From: Aurifilum marmelostoma
Lineage: Eukaryota; Ascomycota; Sordariomycetes; Diaporthales; Cryphonectriaceae
Assembly: GCA_027559495.1 (NCBI GenBank)
Contig: JAMXSV010000004.1
Location: 2,407,001-2,471,000 of the forward strand
Direction of reading: 5' to 3'
Length of the DNA stretch: 64,000 bases
Shown here: one piece after another, positions 12,463 through 25,491 of the stretch
How positions within the stretch are numbered: the stretch's first letter is position 1
Layout: each line of letters opens with the position of its first letter
Made by a program: the position numbers and the translations under genes
The notes under the pieces: model-generated
The model's database searches: none
What the model was told of the DNA's origin: nothing
What the model saw: the letters and a program-made list of their open reading frames with translations, nothing else

Positions 12463-13604
12463 TCAACGGTGGCTCCTTCGTTCCCTTGAACGGCTTCTGC
12501 CTGCTCGGTGGCCATCGTAGCTATCATGGCTCTCGCGGCTGGGGCTGCGCCGCCGGACATAGTCGTCCTCATACCGCCTGCCTCTGCCGCGCCGCGATGG
12601 TGGAGAGCTTCGCGACCTACTGCGCGAGTAGGATGGCGACCGTGTGCGGTATCGTCCACCCCTCGTGGAGGCAGCAGGAGACCTGGACCTTGATCTGGAA
12701 ATGGACTGCGGCCGCCAGGTATCAGATGGAGGCGCACCACGACCATAGCGGCCGCCGCCGCGCGGGGGACCTCGGCCACGTGGACCACTATCGAATCCTG
12801 ACGGGCCACGAGGAGGGCCTCGAGGGCCGCGGGGTGGAAATGGAAGTCTAGGGTCGAAGTTGGCCCCGCGGGTTGCTGTCGGGGGCGGAGCATCGAACTT
12901 TCGGCGCGGAAGGACTATGGAGACGCTGATGGTGGCACCATCGAGTTGTGCTTCGTGCATGTGCGCAATCGCGGCCTCGGCGTCGGCCTCGTTCACGTAC
13001 AGGATGTAGGCAGCCCCGCGATTAGTACCATCTGGAAAGCAGAGTCGTCAGTAGGCGAATGCAGTCAGCATGGAGACGAGGGGGAGAAAGGGCTCACATT
13101 GGCGGCTGAGAGGCACGTCCATGTCGTCAATGTCACCGTACTGACCAAAGATCTCGCGCAAATGATCTTCAGTCACGTTCTTGGTCAACCGCTCGACAAC
13201 AATCTGCACCAAGAGCATCAGCTGTCCCGCTACACCATAGTCTGTAGGATAGTAGGAAGGAGGAGGTAAGGGTGAGGGAAGCGACAAACCTTTGTACTCC
13301 TCAGTGGACTCTCGCTGCGGGAGCGACTGCGATCGCGGCTCATCCTGTCATCGTCCCTGTCGTAGCTTCGGCTGCGGCTTCGACTGCGACTTCGGCTCCG
13401 GGTAGGGCTCCGGCTGCCCCGATCGCGACCATTGCGACGGAGGGGAGAGCGAGAGTCTCTGGAGAGTGAACGACGGCGTGAAACGGAGCGAGACCTGTTT
13501 CTAGATCGCGAGCGGTACGACCGCGACCGACGCGACCGGCTGCGCGAACGAGGCAGGTCGTCACGGGACCATGATCGCGACCGCGATCGTGACGGCGATG
13601 CCAT
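12463..13604 (-). CDS. RNPS1-like SR protein with one RRM
   Basis: Three exons on the minus strand, 13604-13290, 13203-13098 and 13031-12463, give 329 residues with introns of 86 and 66 nt. Residues 1-105 are an RS domain dense in Arg-Ser dipeptides. A single RRM follows (~106-175): VVERLTKNVTEDHLREIFGQ, the YGDIDDMDVPLSR loop, then YGTNRGAAYILYVNEADAEA. The C-terminal part has Arg/Gly/Pro-rich stretches (PPRGPRGPPRGP, RGRGPPRGGGRYGRG) and a second RS domain ending RSRSRERRSHR. The order RS-RRM-RS/P matches RNPS1, a nuclear splicing activator and exon-junction-complex peripheral protein. Both exon junctions fall within the RRM and restore the frame. The alternative is another single-RRM SR protein. 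Confidence 0.85.
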
Positions 13605-15138
13605 GGTTGGGTTGCGGTCTTCTTCTTCCAAGTTGTAGACAGGACGGTGGGAAGCGAGAAAATTTTAACTTTGGGTTGGAGCAAAGGAATTAACAAACAA
13701 AAGAATATTGTCCAAAAGTGGGAGTGTGAAGATGTCGCAGCTTTGTGACAACTTGTGTACCTACAGCCTACAAACTTAGGCAGGCATCTACCTCGCTTTG
13801 TGCAATTGAGTTGCAGTTGCATATAGGGTTAGGGTCATGGACCTTACCATCCCACCCCCGCAGCCCCGCTAGTCTTTGGTGGTGGTAGATGGTGATTGGA
13901 TGTCACCAGCCATGAGCCCGAAGCTGATCCAAGACAACAGACACCATCACTTATACGTTTGAGGAAGTGCCAGCCAACTTGGGACAGACCGAGAAAAAGA
14001 AAAGAAAAGGGGGAAGGGGGGGGGGGGGATTAATGGTGAGGGACTCATCGGGAGATAGGAAAACAACACCCCTTCTCCAAGATGGGATTGGATACATGGT
14101 CACCACCCTGAGCCAGCCAATGTGCACCCTGCAGTGTCCAGTCTCGATACAGACAGCTGCAGCAAGGTAAGTACCAAGGCTGACACCTTGGCTGAATCTC
14201 CAGCACCCTGGGACACGGTATGTGAAGACTGCTAGATTTCAGATGCCAGGAAACACTTGGGTCTGGTCTGAGGTCTGGAGAAATAAACATCAGCTTGAAA
14301 TCGAGATTCATCCATTCAAAAATTGAATGAAAGCATGAACCATATTGGCCCTAGGGTGGCATCACAATGGTGTGTGATTAAGGACCTGGGGAGACATGGC
14401 TGTGGATTTCCTCCATATTGTATTGCTAGATGGAGGGTTGAGGCTCTTGATGGGGCTGAAACAAAATATGGGTGAGTGGACACATTACCAAGTCTTGAGA
14501 TGCTATTATGGCAGGCTTAGAGAGAATGTGAAGTGATGACTGTCGATGGTGAGGCCGTTGCTGCTGATGCTGAGGCAGGGGCAGAGAAACCTTAGCCACA
14601 AGTTCAAGGTACCAGCAGGTCGTCTGATGTGCTGTTTATTCATGTTTCTACCTGCCATCTGAAGTCCCTACTATGTACGCGTCTGCCAGCCACTCCAGTG
14701 CCTACGCGTGAGCCAGTCTCTCTATCCAGCACCCCTACCCGTAGGAATTCAGGCTACACCAGCCTGGGCACTGCACTTTGCACCTGTACCTGTCCCTATC
14801 CACCGCGTTTTGTGGGACCTACCTTGCGTTACCCTTTCTGCACCTTCCTCTGACCCATAACATTGCCTCCCCCAGCGTCCATCTGGTCAGGCTTGAGCAA
14901 GGCTACAGCTCCCTGCCCACATCAGTCGACGCCTTCTTTCGACTTTTGACCCTCAACAAGCTGTACTCCTTCATCCTGACCATCCTCTCCTCCTTCCAAC
15001 TACTCTTCCTACCACCCTGACCTTTCATCTACTCCTTCCATTGCCCCTTTCTTTTCATCCTACTCAATTTCAAGATCACTGCTTCCTACCTCTAAGTTGT
15101 ATCATTCCCTGGAAACTGGTTCCTACTGGCAACCCAAG
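13605..15138. promoter_or_regulatory. Divergent intergenic region upstream of GH55 gene
   Basis: Separates the minus-strand SR-protein gene from the plus-strand glucanase gene. It has a G homopolymer near 14016-14028 and a pyrimidine-rich stretch from about 14960 to 15090 that fits a leader/core promoter. No supported gene. Confidence 0.4.
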
Positions 15139-17888
15139 ATGCAGGGTTGGGTCATGATCTTCCCCTTGGTACTGGGCATTTCGTGCCTCATCCAGATGGC
15201 ATCTGCCTTCTGGATGGACGAGATGGCCCACCAAGGCCTCGCGTCATTCAACCCCAATGTTGCTGCATACTCTATTTATCGCAATGTCAAGACCTACGGA
15301 GCTATTGGTGATGGCATCACAGATGACACTGCTGCCATCATTGCAGCCATCAACAGTGGTGATCGTTGCGGCTTTGATGGCTCCTGCACTGGCTCGACGA
15401 CTACTCCTGCAGTGGTCTACTTCCCTGCAGGGTAAATATTTGGCCAAGTGTTCCCGAAAAAGACTGCAGGATCTGGTTGCTAATTGATGTCTGCACAGAG
15501 AATACCTTGTTTCTTCTGCTGTGCCCGTTTTGTACTACACACAGCTGATTGGTGACCCCACTGCCATGCCTGTCATCAAAGCCTCTGCTTCCTTCAATGT
15601 TGCAGGAGGCATCGGCGTGTTGGATGGGGACAAGTATAACAATTCTGATGGTCAACTCGACTACCTTGCCACCAATGTGTTTTGCCGCCAGGTGCGCAAC
15701 TTGGTCATCGATACCACAGACATGCCCCCTGTGATCAACATTGCTGGTATCCATTGGCCTGCTGCACAGGCCACCTCCATCCAGAATGTTGTGTTCCAGC
15801 TCTCCCAGGTGCCTGACAACAAACATGTTGGAATCTTCATGGAGGGAGGCAGTGGTGGTTACATGGGAGACTTGACCTTCTACGGCGGAATGATCGGTGC
15901 TCAGTTTGGAAATCAACAGTACACGACGCGCAACTTGACCTTTGTCAACTGCCAGACTGCCATCGTACAGCTATGGGACTGGTATTGGGTCTACAAGGAC
16001 CTCTCGATTGTGGACTGCAACATTGGCATCAATCTGACTTCTCCTTCTGTTGGCTCTGCAATTATCCTTGACAGCATCTTTGTTAACACCCCGACTGCCA
16101 TCATCACCAATGTCAACAGCACCACAGCTCCTGGCAAGATGCAGAGCCGCGGTTCCTTGCTCATGGAGAACGTATCCTTTGGCAATGTCACTTCTGTTCT
16201 CCAGGAGGGTAGTACCCAGGCCACCTTGATCCAGGGTAGTGCAGGCTACAATTCCACCTTCATCTCCGGCAAGGTTGTTGTAAGTTGTTTTGATTGTCGC
16301 GAGATAGCACTCAGAAGCTTGAATCTGGCTGACCAATGTCTCTTTTGCCCTCAGGGCAACGTTTACACTCCCACTGGTCCAGACTATGTATTCTCTGGCT
16401 CCGATGACTGGTTTCCCGACATCCAGACTCTGAAGAACCGCACCCGGTACTACGCGCGCTCAAAGCCTCAGTATGACGACCTACCCGCAAGCTTCTTCGT
16501 TTCTGCTCGGTCATTTGGTGCAAAGGGAGACGGCATCTCGGACGATACCTCTGCCCTTAACTCCTTTTTTTCGCACGTCTCCGACAACTTCGACTTAGGC
16601 TACGTCGCGTTTGTCGATGCAGGATACTACAAAGTCTCGGATACCATCTACATTCCAGGTAATATCCGGATTGTCGGCGAGGCCTTGGCCTCAGTCATCA
16701 TGGCATCTGGTCTCAACTTCTCCGACATGAATGACCCTCAACCCGTGGTGCAGGTCGGAAAACCAGGAGAGACAGGTTACATTGAGTGGAGCGACATGTT
16801 TGTCTCGACACAGGGTGGCACAGCTGGAGCCGTCCTCATCGAGTACAACCTCGGCGACTGCAACTGTAACCTGGGTCCTTCTGGCATGTGGGATGTCCAC
16901 ATTCGTGTGGGCGGTTTTGCGGGTTCCCAGCTCCAGAAAGAACAATGCCCCAAGACACCGGATCAGACCAATGTCATCTATGATGCCTGCATTGCGGCCT
17001 TTATGGGCATGCGCATCACCAGGGGAGCTTCAAATCTCTACATGGAGAACAATTGGTTCTGGGTTGCCGAGTAAGTGATGCGCCGCTAGCCGTCATACAA
17101 ATTCTCTCTTCTTTATCTTTTTTCCTTCCTCTTCTTTCTCTTCTTCTTCTTCTTCTTCTTCTTCTTCTTCTTCTTGTTGTTGTTGTTGTTGTTGTTGTTT
17201 GGCCCATCCCTTATGAGAATACCAATGCTGATTGCTTTCTATCAACACTTGGAATAGCCACGATATCGAGGACCTAGACTCCACTCAGATCACCATTTTT
17301 GCTGGCCGTGGTTTTCTGATAGAATCCCAAGGCGGCCCAATCTGGGCTTACGCATCTGCGGCCGAGCACTGGACGCTGTACCAGTACCAGTTGTACGAAG
17401 CACAAAACATCTGGATGGGTCAGATCCAAACCGAGACACCCTACTACCAACCCAACCCTCCTGCACCGTATCCCTTCACCGATGCAGCGACCGGTCTGAA
17501 CGACCCAGACTTCGGTGCCGACTGTGCCAACCTGATGCATGGCGCCTTGATCCCTGGCGCCAACCTCACGGCGCCTTGCGCTATGGCCTGGGGACTTCGG
17601 ATCATCGACAGCAATGAAGTTGTCATCTACGGTCCGGGTCTCTACAGTTTCTTCAACAACTACAATACCACCTGCAGCAATGGCCCGTATGGCGGATCGC
17701 AGCGATGCCAGTCTCGAATGGTCTCGATCCAAGACACCACGGGCGTCCCAGGCAACGTGGTGCTGTACGATCTGAACACCATCGGCGCCATCAGCATGGT
17801 GACCTACAACGGCAGCGATGTCGCGTTGTGGAAGGACAACTGGAACGTCTTCGGAGAGACGCTCGCCATCTTTCAGGGTCAGGTTTAA
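15139..17888 (+). CDS. Secreted GH55 exo-beta-1,3-glucanase
   Basis: Four exons, 15139-15431, 15499-16279, 16355-17070 and 17258-17888, encode 806 residues. The N-terminus is a signal peptide (hydrophobic core residues 6-22, cleavage near ASA-FW). Two related right-handed beta-helix halves each begin with the pectate-lyase-like motif: KTYGAIGDGITDD (~51-63) and ARSFGAKGDGISDD (~410-423). The NNWFWVADHDIED segment, formed across the last junction, is typical of GH55. Family members release glucose or gentiobiose from beta-1,3-glucan and act in wall remodelling or on other fungi. Many Asn-x-Ser/Thr sequons fit secretion. The second intron (16280-16354) is 75 nt and lacks stops, so the unspliced transcript stays open. 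The third contains trinucleotide repeats. Confidence 0.92.
17141..17200 (+). repeat. TTC and TTG trinucleotide microsatellites in GH55 intron 3
   Basis: About eleven TTC units are followed directly by about eight TTG/GTT units within the 187-nt third intron of the glucanase gene. Likely length-polymorphic; no coding effect. Confidence 0.9.
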
Positions 17889-19047
17889 GCTCTTGTTGGC
17901 GCGATGAAGCCACAATGTCCCTGGCTGACAGGGAGACTCTACTAAATTGGCATGTGGCGAATCAACGCTATGGGCGAAGGCTGAATGGCAACTGGTATTC
18001 CTTTTTGTTTCCTCTTTGGTGGATTCTAGCCCCCTCGGATTTGGGGCAGAAATGCAATGATGGCCATCTCCAGTCCCTGCACTCACATACTGATGGTAGT
18101 CGTGATCACTATTCTGCACTTGTCATAGGAATCCAGTAGAATAGTTGAAACCAAAGGCACAAACATATTTTCAAATCCTTTTGTGGATGCGTATGGTACT
18201 GATGACATGATTGCAGATCTTGTGTCTAGTCTGAGGGGCTCATGATGTCCATGTTCAGAACATGTTATGCGTTCTGAAGGTTTCAAGAATCTACAATGGT
18301 TGCTTAGTCCATCCGCAACGGCATTTTAAACTGCCAAATGGCTGATACTGCGCTCCCTGGGCATTCCCATAAGAAACCCTTGTACAATTCGCCTGAGCTC
18401 TCCTTCAAGGCGCTTTAATGCACCTGCATTAGGGTTGTTTTATCTGTACAGTCGCGCAGACCTATGGGTGCTTTTTTGGGGGGTTCCTTTGTATGTGCCA
18501 CTCTAACTAAGAGGCTGACCCTATGTTGGGCAGGTGTAGCTGCCCAAGGCTGGGAGATCAGCCCTGCATTCATCGAAGATTTTGCCTTCTTCTTGAGCAC
18601 TTGACTTGCACAATGGACGCAATAAACAAGATCACTTTTGAGATTGTTCGTTTTGGATAGCGGATGGAAGCAGCAGGAAACCCTTCATTTACATCAAGGG
18701 CCGTGCCCTCTAAGCAGCTTCTTGTCTCTTATGCATTCAGGTCTGAAGCATAGCTAACGTTCTAAGGGCAACAAGGTCAGACCCTATAGTAGGTAGAAGA
18801 AGCCTGTAATTAGAAGCATTCTAGGCAGCTGCACCACCCCTGCAGTAGCGACTACTTGTCATTCTCAGAGATGCGCGCCCCTTGAAATCAGGGTTCGTCC
18901 CAAGGCGTGCTTGTCAACATTGACTAGCCTTGTCCTTTTCTTCTTTCCATCACTGCGTCGTCCAATCTCCCAGACTCACATCCTCCTTTTCCTCTCCTCT
19001 TCAGAAACAGATCTCCTCTTATCAGTACACATCACCCATCAGTCAAG
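17889..19047. other. Intergenic, no gene seen
   Basis: Between the glucanase stop and the small Myb/SANT-like gene. The last ~130 bases are pyrimidine-rich and probably form the leader of the downstream gene. No supported open frame. Confidence 0.45.
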
Positions 19048-19543
19048 ATGCAGAACACTATGGGCAGCATGGCCCAGAAGGCCCAGAAGAAGAAAGAGGG
19101 CAATAAAGGATGGGCTGAGCAGACAGATCCTGCTGAGCAGCACCACCCCGAGTGCCATGTAAGCAACCCAAAGCCCGCCTAGCCCCCACACGGGATTCAA
19201 AAATCTGTGGTTCTCATACAGTCATATCTCAGGCCAAGACACATTTGATCGGCAGGTGGTGCTGGACCGAGGACGAGCTTGAGACCCTCAAGGATATCGT
19301 CATCAATTGCGAGGGTGAATTGTGGATAGAAGTTTCTCAGGTATGTTGTTGATGTCTTGACTTTCAGACCTGGATCAACTCCTGTCTGTGGTTGCCAGAT
19401 TCTGTAACACAGATTGCTGACGACGATGAAAATTATTGATGTTACTATAGCACTTCAAGGCCCAGAAGCTGGATGGCACCTGGGTGTTCCGACACCACCC
19501 CGTCAACATCAGGAAGGAGGCTGAGAAGCGGGGCTGGATTTAG
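19048..19543 (+). CDS. 103-residue protein with Myb/SANT-like segment
   Basis: Three small exons, 19048-19158, 19233-19340 and 19451-19543, all join in phase 0 to give 103 residues; each exon is too short to stand out alone. Introns carry GTAAGC/GTATGT donors and TCAG/ATAG acceptors. The N-terminus is basic and hydrophilic (QKAQKKKEGNKGWAEQ, then HHPECH). The core WCWTEDELETLKDI, followed by GELWIEVSQHF, resembles the first two helices of a Myb/SANT fold with regularly placed tryptophans; the protein ends NIRKEAEKRGWI. A small DNA- or chromatin-associated protein is possible but is inference. I do not recognise a named gene. The consistent phasing and lack of internal stops support the model. 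Confidence 0.65.
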
Positions 19544-20674
19544 AGCTACATCATGACAGCAAGTACCGCTGCGGGGATGGGCTTCTCTCTTCTCTTCTCT
19601 TTTTACTTTTCTTTCATCATGGTGATCCTTCCACACAGATGGACATTGATCTCTTGAAAGGGCCTTTTTTGACAGCCAAAGGTACATACAGCAATGATAA
19701 TTGCATTACTGCAGCAAATTGATGGCATTTTGATCATAAAGTTCTGATTTGGGATCATGCGCATTTAACGTAATGGAGGAAGCCGGTGAGCTAGCGCGCA
19801 AGGTGATGACCTAATTTCAAAAAGAAAATGAGCTGTATGGCATACATTTGCAGCTGAGCTGGATGTTCAGAAATATGACTTCCCAGTGGATGCTGAGGAA
19901 AGCGACTTATACTTTAGATGTCATTTCTAACTGGTCAGGAACTTGATCATTTAAATCGATGATGATGCCTTAGCTTTCCTGTAGAGTTTGACAGATTGGG
20001 CATGACAGAGAGGCTGAGACATGGGATCACGCACTCTCACATTTCTGCAAAAACTGCATGGAGGACAAGCCATCCAACACACAGGCAGGTCAGGCCAACC
20101 ACATTCCAGGCCTGTCCTGGCTGGTGTTATCAGCTTGGCTGCGGGATGGCATCAGAGGCTCGATGGCGATGATGTCGCCCTGCAGAGTCCCCTGCAAGTT
20201 TGGACCCTGCATATTGGCTGGGGCATTTAGGGGTCCTGCTGTCACCCCTGTAGTGACCTGCCAGACAGGGCCACCGGTACGCGTTCATGTTATGCTATTG
20301 GCTGTGGCTGCCCTGCAGGGGTGCGGCACCCTGACGTCATGTCATGATGATCGCACTGCTGCCTCTGATGGAAAAGCAAGTTTCGTGATAACACTATGCT
20401 GTTGGGAGGGTGGGATGGGCTGCGAGGGTTGTCGTAAGGGATCTTGGATGGGAGCATGGGGATCTATGAAAAGGGAGCTGATCTGCTCAAGGAAGAAGAA
20501 GGGTAAAAAAAAAACAAAAAGGAAGCTCTTTGCCCATCATCACCTGTGATTCTGCCCAAGTCTTCTTGATTCTCGACGCAACAGTCCAATACAGTATAAT
20601 CCATTACCACCAAACAACACCTCTTTTTTGGTTCTACCAACCCCAAACAAAGAAACCACAACACCATTCTCAAC
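19544..20674. other. Intergenic, no gene seen
   Basis: Holds the 3' end of the 103-residue gene and the upstream region of the coiled-coil gene. Several short frames are present but none has domain features. An A-rich run lies near 20505-20520. Confidence 0.45.
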
Positions 20675-21222
20675 ATGCCTTTCTTCTCCCGCCGCGAAGA
20701 GGAGGTCGAGCCCGAGCCTCAGTACGAGGAGCCAGCCCACAAGCGCAGCCTCTTCCACCGGCGCGACGCATCGCCCACCCCAACCACCTCGACCAACAGG
20801 ACCACGTCCACCTACCGGACCTCGCAGTCCTCGTCCACCGAGAGGCCCTCGCGCGGCGGCAGCCTGCTGCACAAGTTCGGCAGGGGCAGCAACGAGGAGC
20901 TGGACCCCAGCATCGTCCAGGCCCGCGAGCGCGTCATGAGCGCCGAGACGGCCGAGAGGGAGGCTGACCGCGCGCTGGAGATGGCGCGCCGGGAGGTCCG
21001 CGAGGCCCGCGACCACGTCAAGAGGCTGGAGCTCGAGGCCAAGGAGGAGGCCAGGCTGGCCAAGATCAAGCAGTACCATGCCAGGGAGGTGTCGAAGCGC
21101 GGAAAGGCTCTCGGCCGTAAGTTGCAACTATCCAGTCTTGCCTTGGTCGTCTTGTGGGGATATGTTGGAAGTAGAAGAGTTCAGGCTGACTGACACATCA
21201 CATCACAGGCCATGATCTGTAA
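20675..21222 (+). CDS. Small basic coiled-coil protein, conserved in filamentous fungi
   Basis: Two exons, 20675-21116 and 21209-21222, encode 151 residues. The first 75 residues are hydrophilic with an acidic patch (EEEVEPEPQYEEP), HKRSLFHRR and a Ser/Thr-rich low-complexity stretch. Residues ~85-140 form a charged alpha-helical coiled coil (SAETAEREADRALEMARREV, then DHVKRLELEAKEEARLAK). The second exon supplies only the last residues: the GTAAGT donor and TCACAG acceptor produce an ending KRGKALGRHDL. Without splicing the frame would run on to 172 residues, but the short ending looks conserved to me. No enzymatic motif is visible; function unknown. The alternating basic/acidic helix suggests a scaffolding or membrane-peripheral role at most. 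Confidence 0.75.
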
Positions 21223-21585
21223 ATGGATTCGTCCATCTACCACACTATACCATGGAGGCCTGAGGCGCCTCTTGTCTTTAAGCTTTTTTCATTTGTTTCT
21301 CTCGGAACCTCTACATATATACACTTGAGGACTACATACCCTGTCACCTTTTTGACTACAATGATGATTGCATGTTTGGTGTTTTTCTTTTTTTGGGGAT
21401 GGAAGCGGGGAGTTGGAAAAAATTACATCAGTATACCACAATATCATCAACATTCCAAGACATTTGACCTGTGTGTTCCATTTATCATTGTTCTGAGCTA
21501 GGTAGCAAGCTCGGTTATCTGTTCACACAAGTTGGATCCTCCTCCTGCTCACAAGTACACCATACGAGATTCAAACCCGTGTTGT
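21223..21585. other. Convergent 3' intergenic region
   Basis: AT-rich stretch between the coiled-coil gene stop and the stop of the minus-strand secreted-protein gene. No gene seen; probably 3' untranslated regions. Confidence 0.5.
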
Positions 21586-22233
21586 TCAATGCACAGAATT
21601 GTATTTCATCCCCGGAGCTGAGGTCTGAGACGACGCAGAAGTCCCAGCTGCCTTCACATTGATAGTCGGGAAGACGCGGCGGCGAGAGGCATTGCGCGGC
21701 GACCGGTTCAACGAGTGTGCGTTCATTGTTGGCGCTGAGGCGAGGATCGACGGCACGGTGTCCAGGGCGGAAGAAGAGGCTGCCAGCCCGGTGCCGTGGA
21801 TCTCTGAGGTCATGTTGCGAGCAACCGGGCCTGAAGAGGCGGCCTTTACACGCCTCACGAGAGTGGTTGCTGGGAGCTCCCCGTGACATGCAGGGGTCGG
21901 CGCGCAAAACAAGGCGGCCAGTCCGACGTCGACAGCAACAGCTTTCCTCGGAAGACTGCCATTTGCTCGTGAAGCCGTGGGCGAGGACAAGACTCGGCCG
22001 ACAGTGAGGTTTCCATCAACCGCTCGGTCGACTACTCGAGTGCCATTAGCCCCGGGCGAATTTGGTGAGTTCGGGACTGTTGCGATGGTCATGGACTGGC
22101 CACCTGGGTTGTCGACGGAGAATGTGTCATTGGCCCCGGAGGCCGGGATCGTGGTGAAGGTTTGGGTTGCTGCGAGTCCGACAGGCGCCGCGGCGAGAAG
22201 CCAGACGACGGAGAGCGTCTTGAAGGACATCAT
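21586..22233 (-). CDS. Putative secreted, N-glycosylated protein of unknown function
   Basis: Single-exon frame of 215 residues starting at one of two adjacent ATGs (22233 or 22230). It opens with a convincing signal peptide (MMSFKTLSVVWLLAAAPVGL, cleavage near LA-ATQ). The mature part is Ser/Ala/Thr/Asn-rich with at least seven Asn-x-Ser/Thr sequons (NDT, NGT, NLT, NGS, NMT, NRS, NAS) spread along the chain and two cysteines (CAPTPAC). Several Arg-Arg and Lys-Arg pairs (VRRVK, SRRR) could be Kex2-like sites. There is no catalytic motif, membrane anchor or known domain. It could be a cell-wall or effector-like protein, or a longer gene with missed exons. The signal peptide is the main support for coding. 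Confidence 0.5.
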   Translation of the reverse strand: MMSFKTLSVVWLLAAAPVGLAATQTFTTIPASGANDTFSVDNPGGQSMTIATVPNSPNSPGANGTRVVDRAVDGNLTVGRVLSSPTASRANGSLPRKAVAVDVGLAALFCAPTPACHGELPATTLVRRVKAASSGPVARNMTSEIHGTGLAASSSALDTVPSILASAPTMNAHSLNRSPRNASRRRVFPTINVKAAGTSASSQTSAPGMKYNSVH

Positions 22234-25200
22234 GTGGGCTTGGTATGTTGAGGTTCCTTTGGAGGGGTGATGATGGTAATGGCGACGATGATATTGTTGT
22301 AGAGATGGAAAACAATTCATGGAAGGCATGTAAAAATACAAGCAGGAGTCTTGATTGTACATGGACTTGGTCTCACCGTTTTGCGGCGCGACAAAGATGG
22401 CAAACATCCGGTTGAACCCCCCTAGGACCAGTTTGCTTACACTTCCAGAAATGTTGGGCTTACAGTGACACAGATGAGGATTGTGGTCGCTATAGTCACA
22501 CATGTGCAGCTCCAGCCTCCAAAGGGTTGGCCTCAACAACAGCTCGTCTTGTACTATGTCCCGTGGATATGCCATTGGATTACGCTGCCCAAGAGCGCTT
22601 CAGACGGCCCGGACGATTGTCGGGGGACGGTACAACAAGCTCTGTACTCATCCCATCGCTATCTTGCGCGGCGAGGCCTCAGGATAATGGTCTGAGTGAC
22701 GCGCTCCTTCAGGTGGGGAGGACTGGTCCTGGCAGTCTGACTCCCCAGGAGCAACTCCGATCTCAGGGGGGCAGACAATTATTCAGCGCTTCAATTTCCA
22801 TCAGGACCACTTGAGAGGAACTTATGTTCAAGCTTCGAGACACACACTCATCTCAGCACTTCCTGCAATCGTTTACTAAGATGGAAGGAGGAGCAATGAT
22901 CAAAATCTGTGTCTGGTCGTCTGGTTGGGCCAGTCCACTATGAGTCTCTCTTGTCCAATGCTTCTGTTTCCTCCGGCGTGAGCTACACGACCGCGGAGTA
23001 AGTTGGTCACACGAGTACACCGTCCTCGTCTCGACAAACCATGGTCCCGTCCATTATCACAGCCTGAAGTGCCGTGCGTATGACTCGAGACGGCGGTGAC
23101 GAATGGAACGTTCGATAGTAGCTTCGATGTGATCTGAAGTCGAGCGAGACAAGGGTTTGCTACGTAGATTGGTTTCTCCAAACACACACGCAGGGCCCAG
23201 GAAAGAGACAGTCACGGTATTCAAACTCATATACCACTTAGTTACAACTTATTGGGCAGACTGCTTTTCAATGAGGCTCAACTTCCCTCTGTCCAAGACC
23301 TGCGTAACCCGCCAGGTAGACACCGTGAGCACAGGGAAATCTCTCCAGTCATAACAGTCATTTAAGAAACGGTCAACTGAATCGTGACAGGTAAAGTGAT
23401 GAAGATGCCCAGCGGCGTGACTCGTGCAGGCTTACCCGGACCAAGAACCAAACGAGCCGGATTATCAACCAGGCCTTGTGAGGAGGAGACAAGGACGGCA
23501 TGTGTGTTCGTGTTCCGTTCGAAATGATGTTCGATCGGTTCCCCCACAATTCATGAGACACATCACATTTCTCCAGGAACTCTGTTGTGTGTGACGATAC
23601 AAAATGTGCAATACTATAGCGTCTGATTTGAATCGATCAGACTCCATTGGGGAGGGGAAGAGGACAGGGACCCGCGTGGCAAACCTGCAATTTCAAACGC
23701 GCAAGAGGAACCCGTCTGCGTCTGATCCCCCACTCCCTCCCCATTCTTGACACCCCCTCCCTCTCCCACAACAAAACTGATGGCACGGGAATTGTTTTGG
23801 AAAATTGGTCAAACCCAGGCTGTCCGTGCTGAGCCGTCCAGCACACGCCCAGTTTGGCCAGAGCTTTTCGAGCCCCTGCCCTGCCTCCCCCCCCACCTTC
23901 CGCGGGAGCCCATCCGCCTGGCCTCGTCTACGAATTAGCGTTTTCCATTTTCCCAGTCCCATGTCTCGAGGCTGACTTGTTGGGCGGGGCTAGTCCGCGG
24001 TCGACTCAGGAACCGTTGCATCGTGGGCTGTTGTGGGCAGTATGATCCGCGCACTTCTCGAACAAAACGGATATCTGCTCCGGGCGACATATCCCACGAG
24101 GGGTGCCATCGACCACGCTAAGATCAGCAAGAGATGCCAGCCATGGTCTAGAGAGAGGCTCAATTCAAATGATTGCGAGGAACAAGCCTGATCGGGGCAA
24201 GAGGCCAAGCCACATTATATCGCTTACTTTACCTCCCACTGGCGGGCGACGACTCTGCCTGTTGGTTTTCCACGATAAGTACAAGACTAGATCCATAAAT
24301 TAAGCTCCCAGTTCAGGTCACACCAGCCAGCATCCCACAGCACCAATGCGGTCGTGCGCTCTTTGGACAAATCTCGGCCATATTAATGAAGCACACGCAT
24401 CAAGCCTAGTGGTTTACCCAAGTCCTGCAGCTGGTGGGACCTGTGGCTGAAGGAGGGGAGGGGATTGGTCTCTTTGATCATTTACTATGCATCATTGGCT
24501 CTAGTCCAGGGGGTCTCTCTCGCATCAGCTTTCCTCCATTGTTTATAGTATGTGAGTCTAGCCTGACTAGAAGAGCGCCTCGTCCCTCGACCGGGCACGT
24601 GGTTTTGAACAATGCCATTATTTTGTCGCCAGCTAGATTGACAAGGCGCTTCGACAATGACCGACCACCACTCGGACAGAAATCCATGGTGAAACGGTGA
24701 GCGAAAGGGAAAAAAATGGATCGTGATGGAGGCTTGCGTCTTCTGTTGGCGCAAGTAAGGGGGGTTAGTTATGTGTGTATGGCGATACCTGGTTCCCTTG
24801 TCCCAAAGGGCCCAAAGGGAGTCTTCAGCGCGCGCATGAAAAGTAATACTCGTGTGTGAAGATACATGGCAGAAGAATCAAGATGCTGGGACAGTTATAT
24901 GGTACAGGTGTGGGACGGCAGGGAAATTCAAACTGCTGATCTGTGATCGACAGGTGGGGCCATTTATATCCTCCCTGAAGAGGAGTGGACAAGGTTCCCA
25001 AGCTACTACCATAGTACCACTCCTCCTCCTCCTCCTCCTCTGTGCTTACAGTGCACCGAGCACACGGGCCGCTTGACATCGTATCTGACTCGCAAACCAG
25101 GTCTTTATCGCTATTGTGTCTTGATTTCCGCCCGGCTCCCAAATTCGAAATGCGGGGTGTACCGGCAAAAGCAGGAGAAGGGAAGACGAAGAAGAATCCT

Positions 25201-25491
25201 GGAAGCCATGGATGAAATAATACCACTGACCGCTCCCTTTTCTTTTTTTTTTTTTTGGTTTTCTTGTTCGGATTGTCTTATTCCCGGGAAACGAGGTGCT
25301 TGTTCTGGACATCCAATATCGACATCAATATGCGTGTCTGAACAAACAACTCTCCCTTTTCTTACCCCTTCCCTTGTTTTCAACCACACCTCACCCTCTC
25401 CAGGCTCGTCGTCCTCTTCGATGCACGGACGACGACGCTCACAGTTACCACCGCGCTGGTCGTAACCCACCGGCGCTCGCCAGAGAGAAAT
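22234..25491. other. ~3.3 kb with no supported gene
   Basis: Contains only short overlapping frames on both strands without domains. A CTC trinucleotide run lies at about 25021-25040 and a T run near 25238-25256; the last few hundred bases are probably the promoter and leader of the rhodopsin-like gene. Confidence 0.4.
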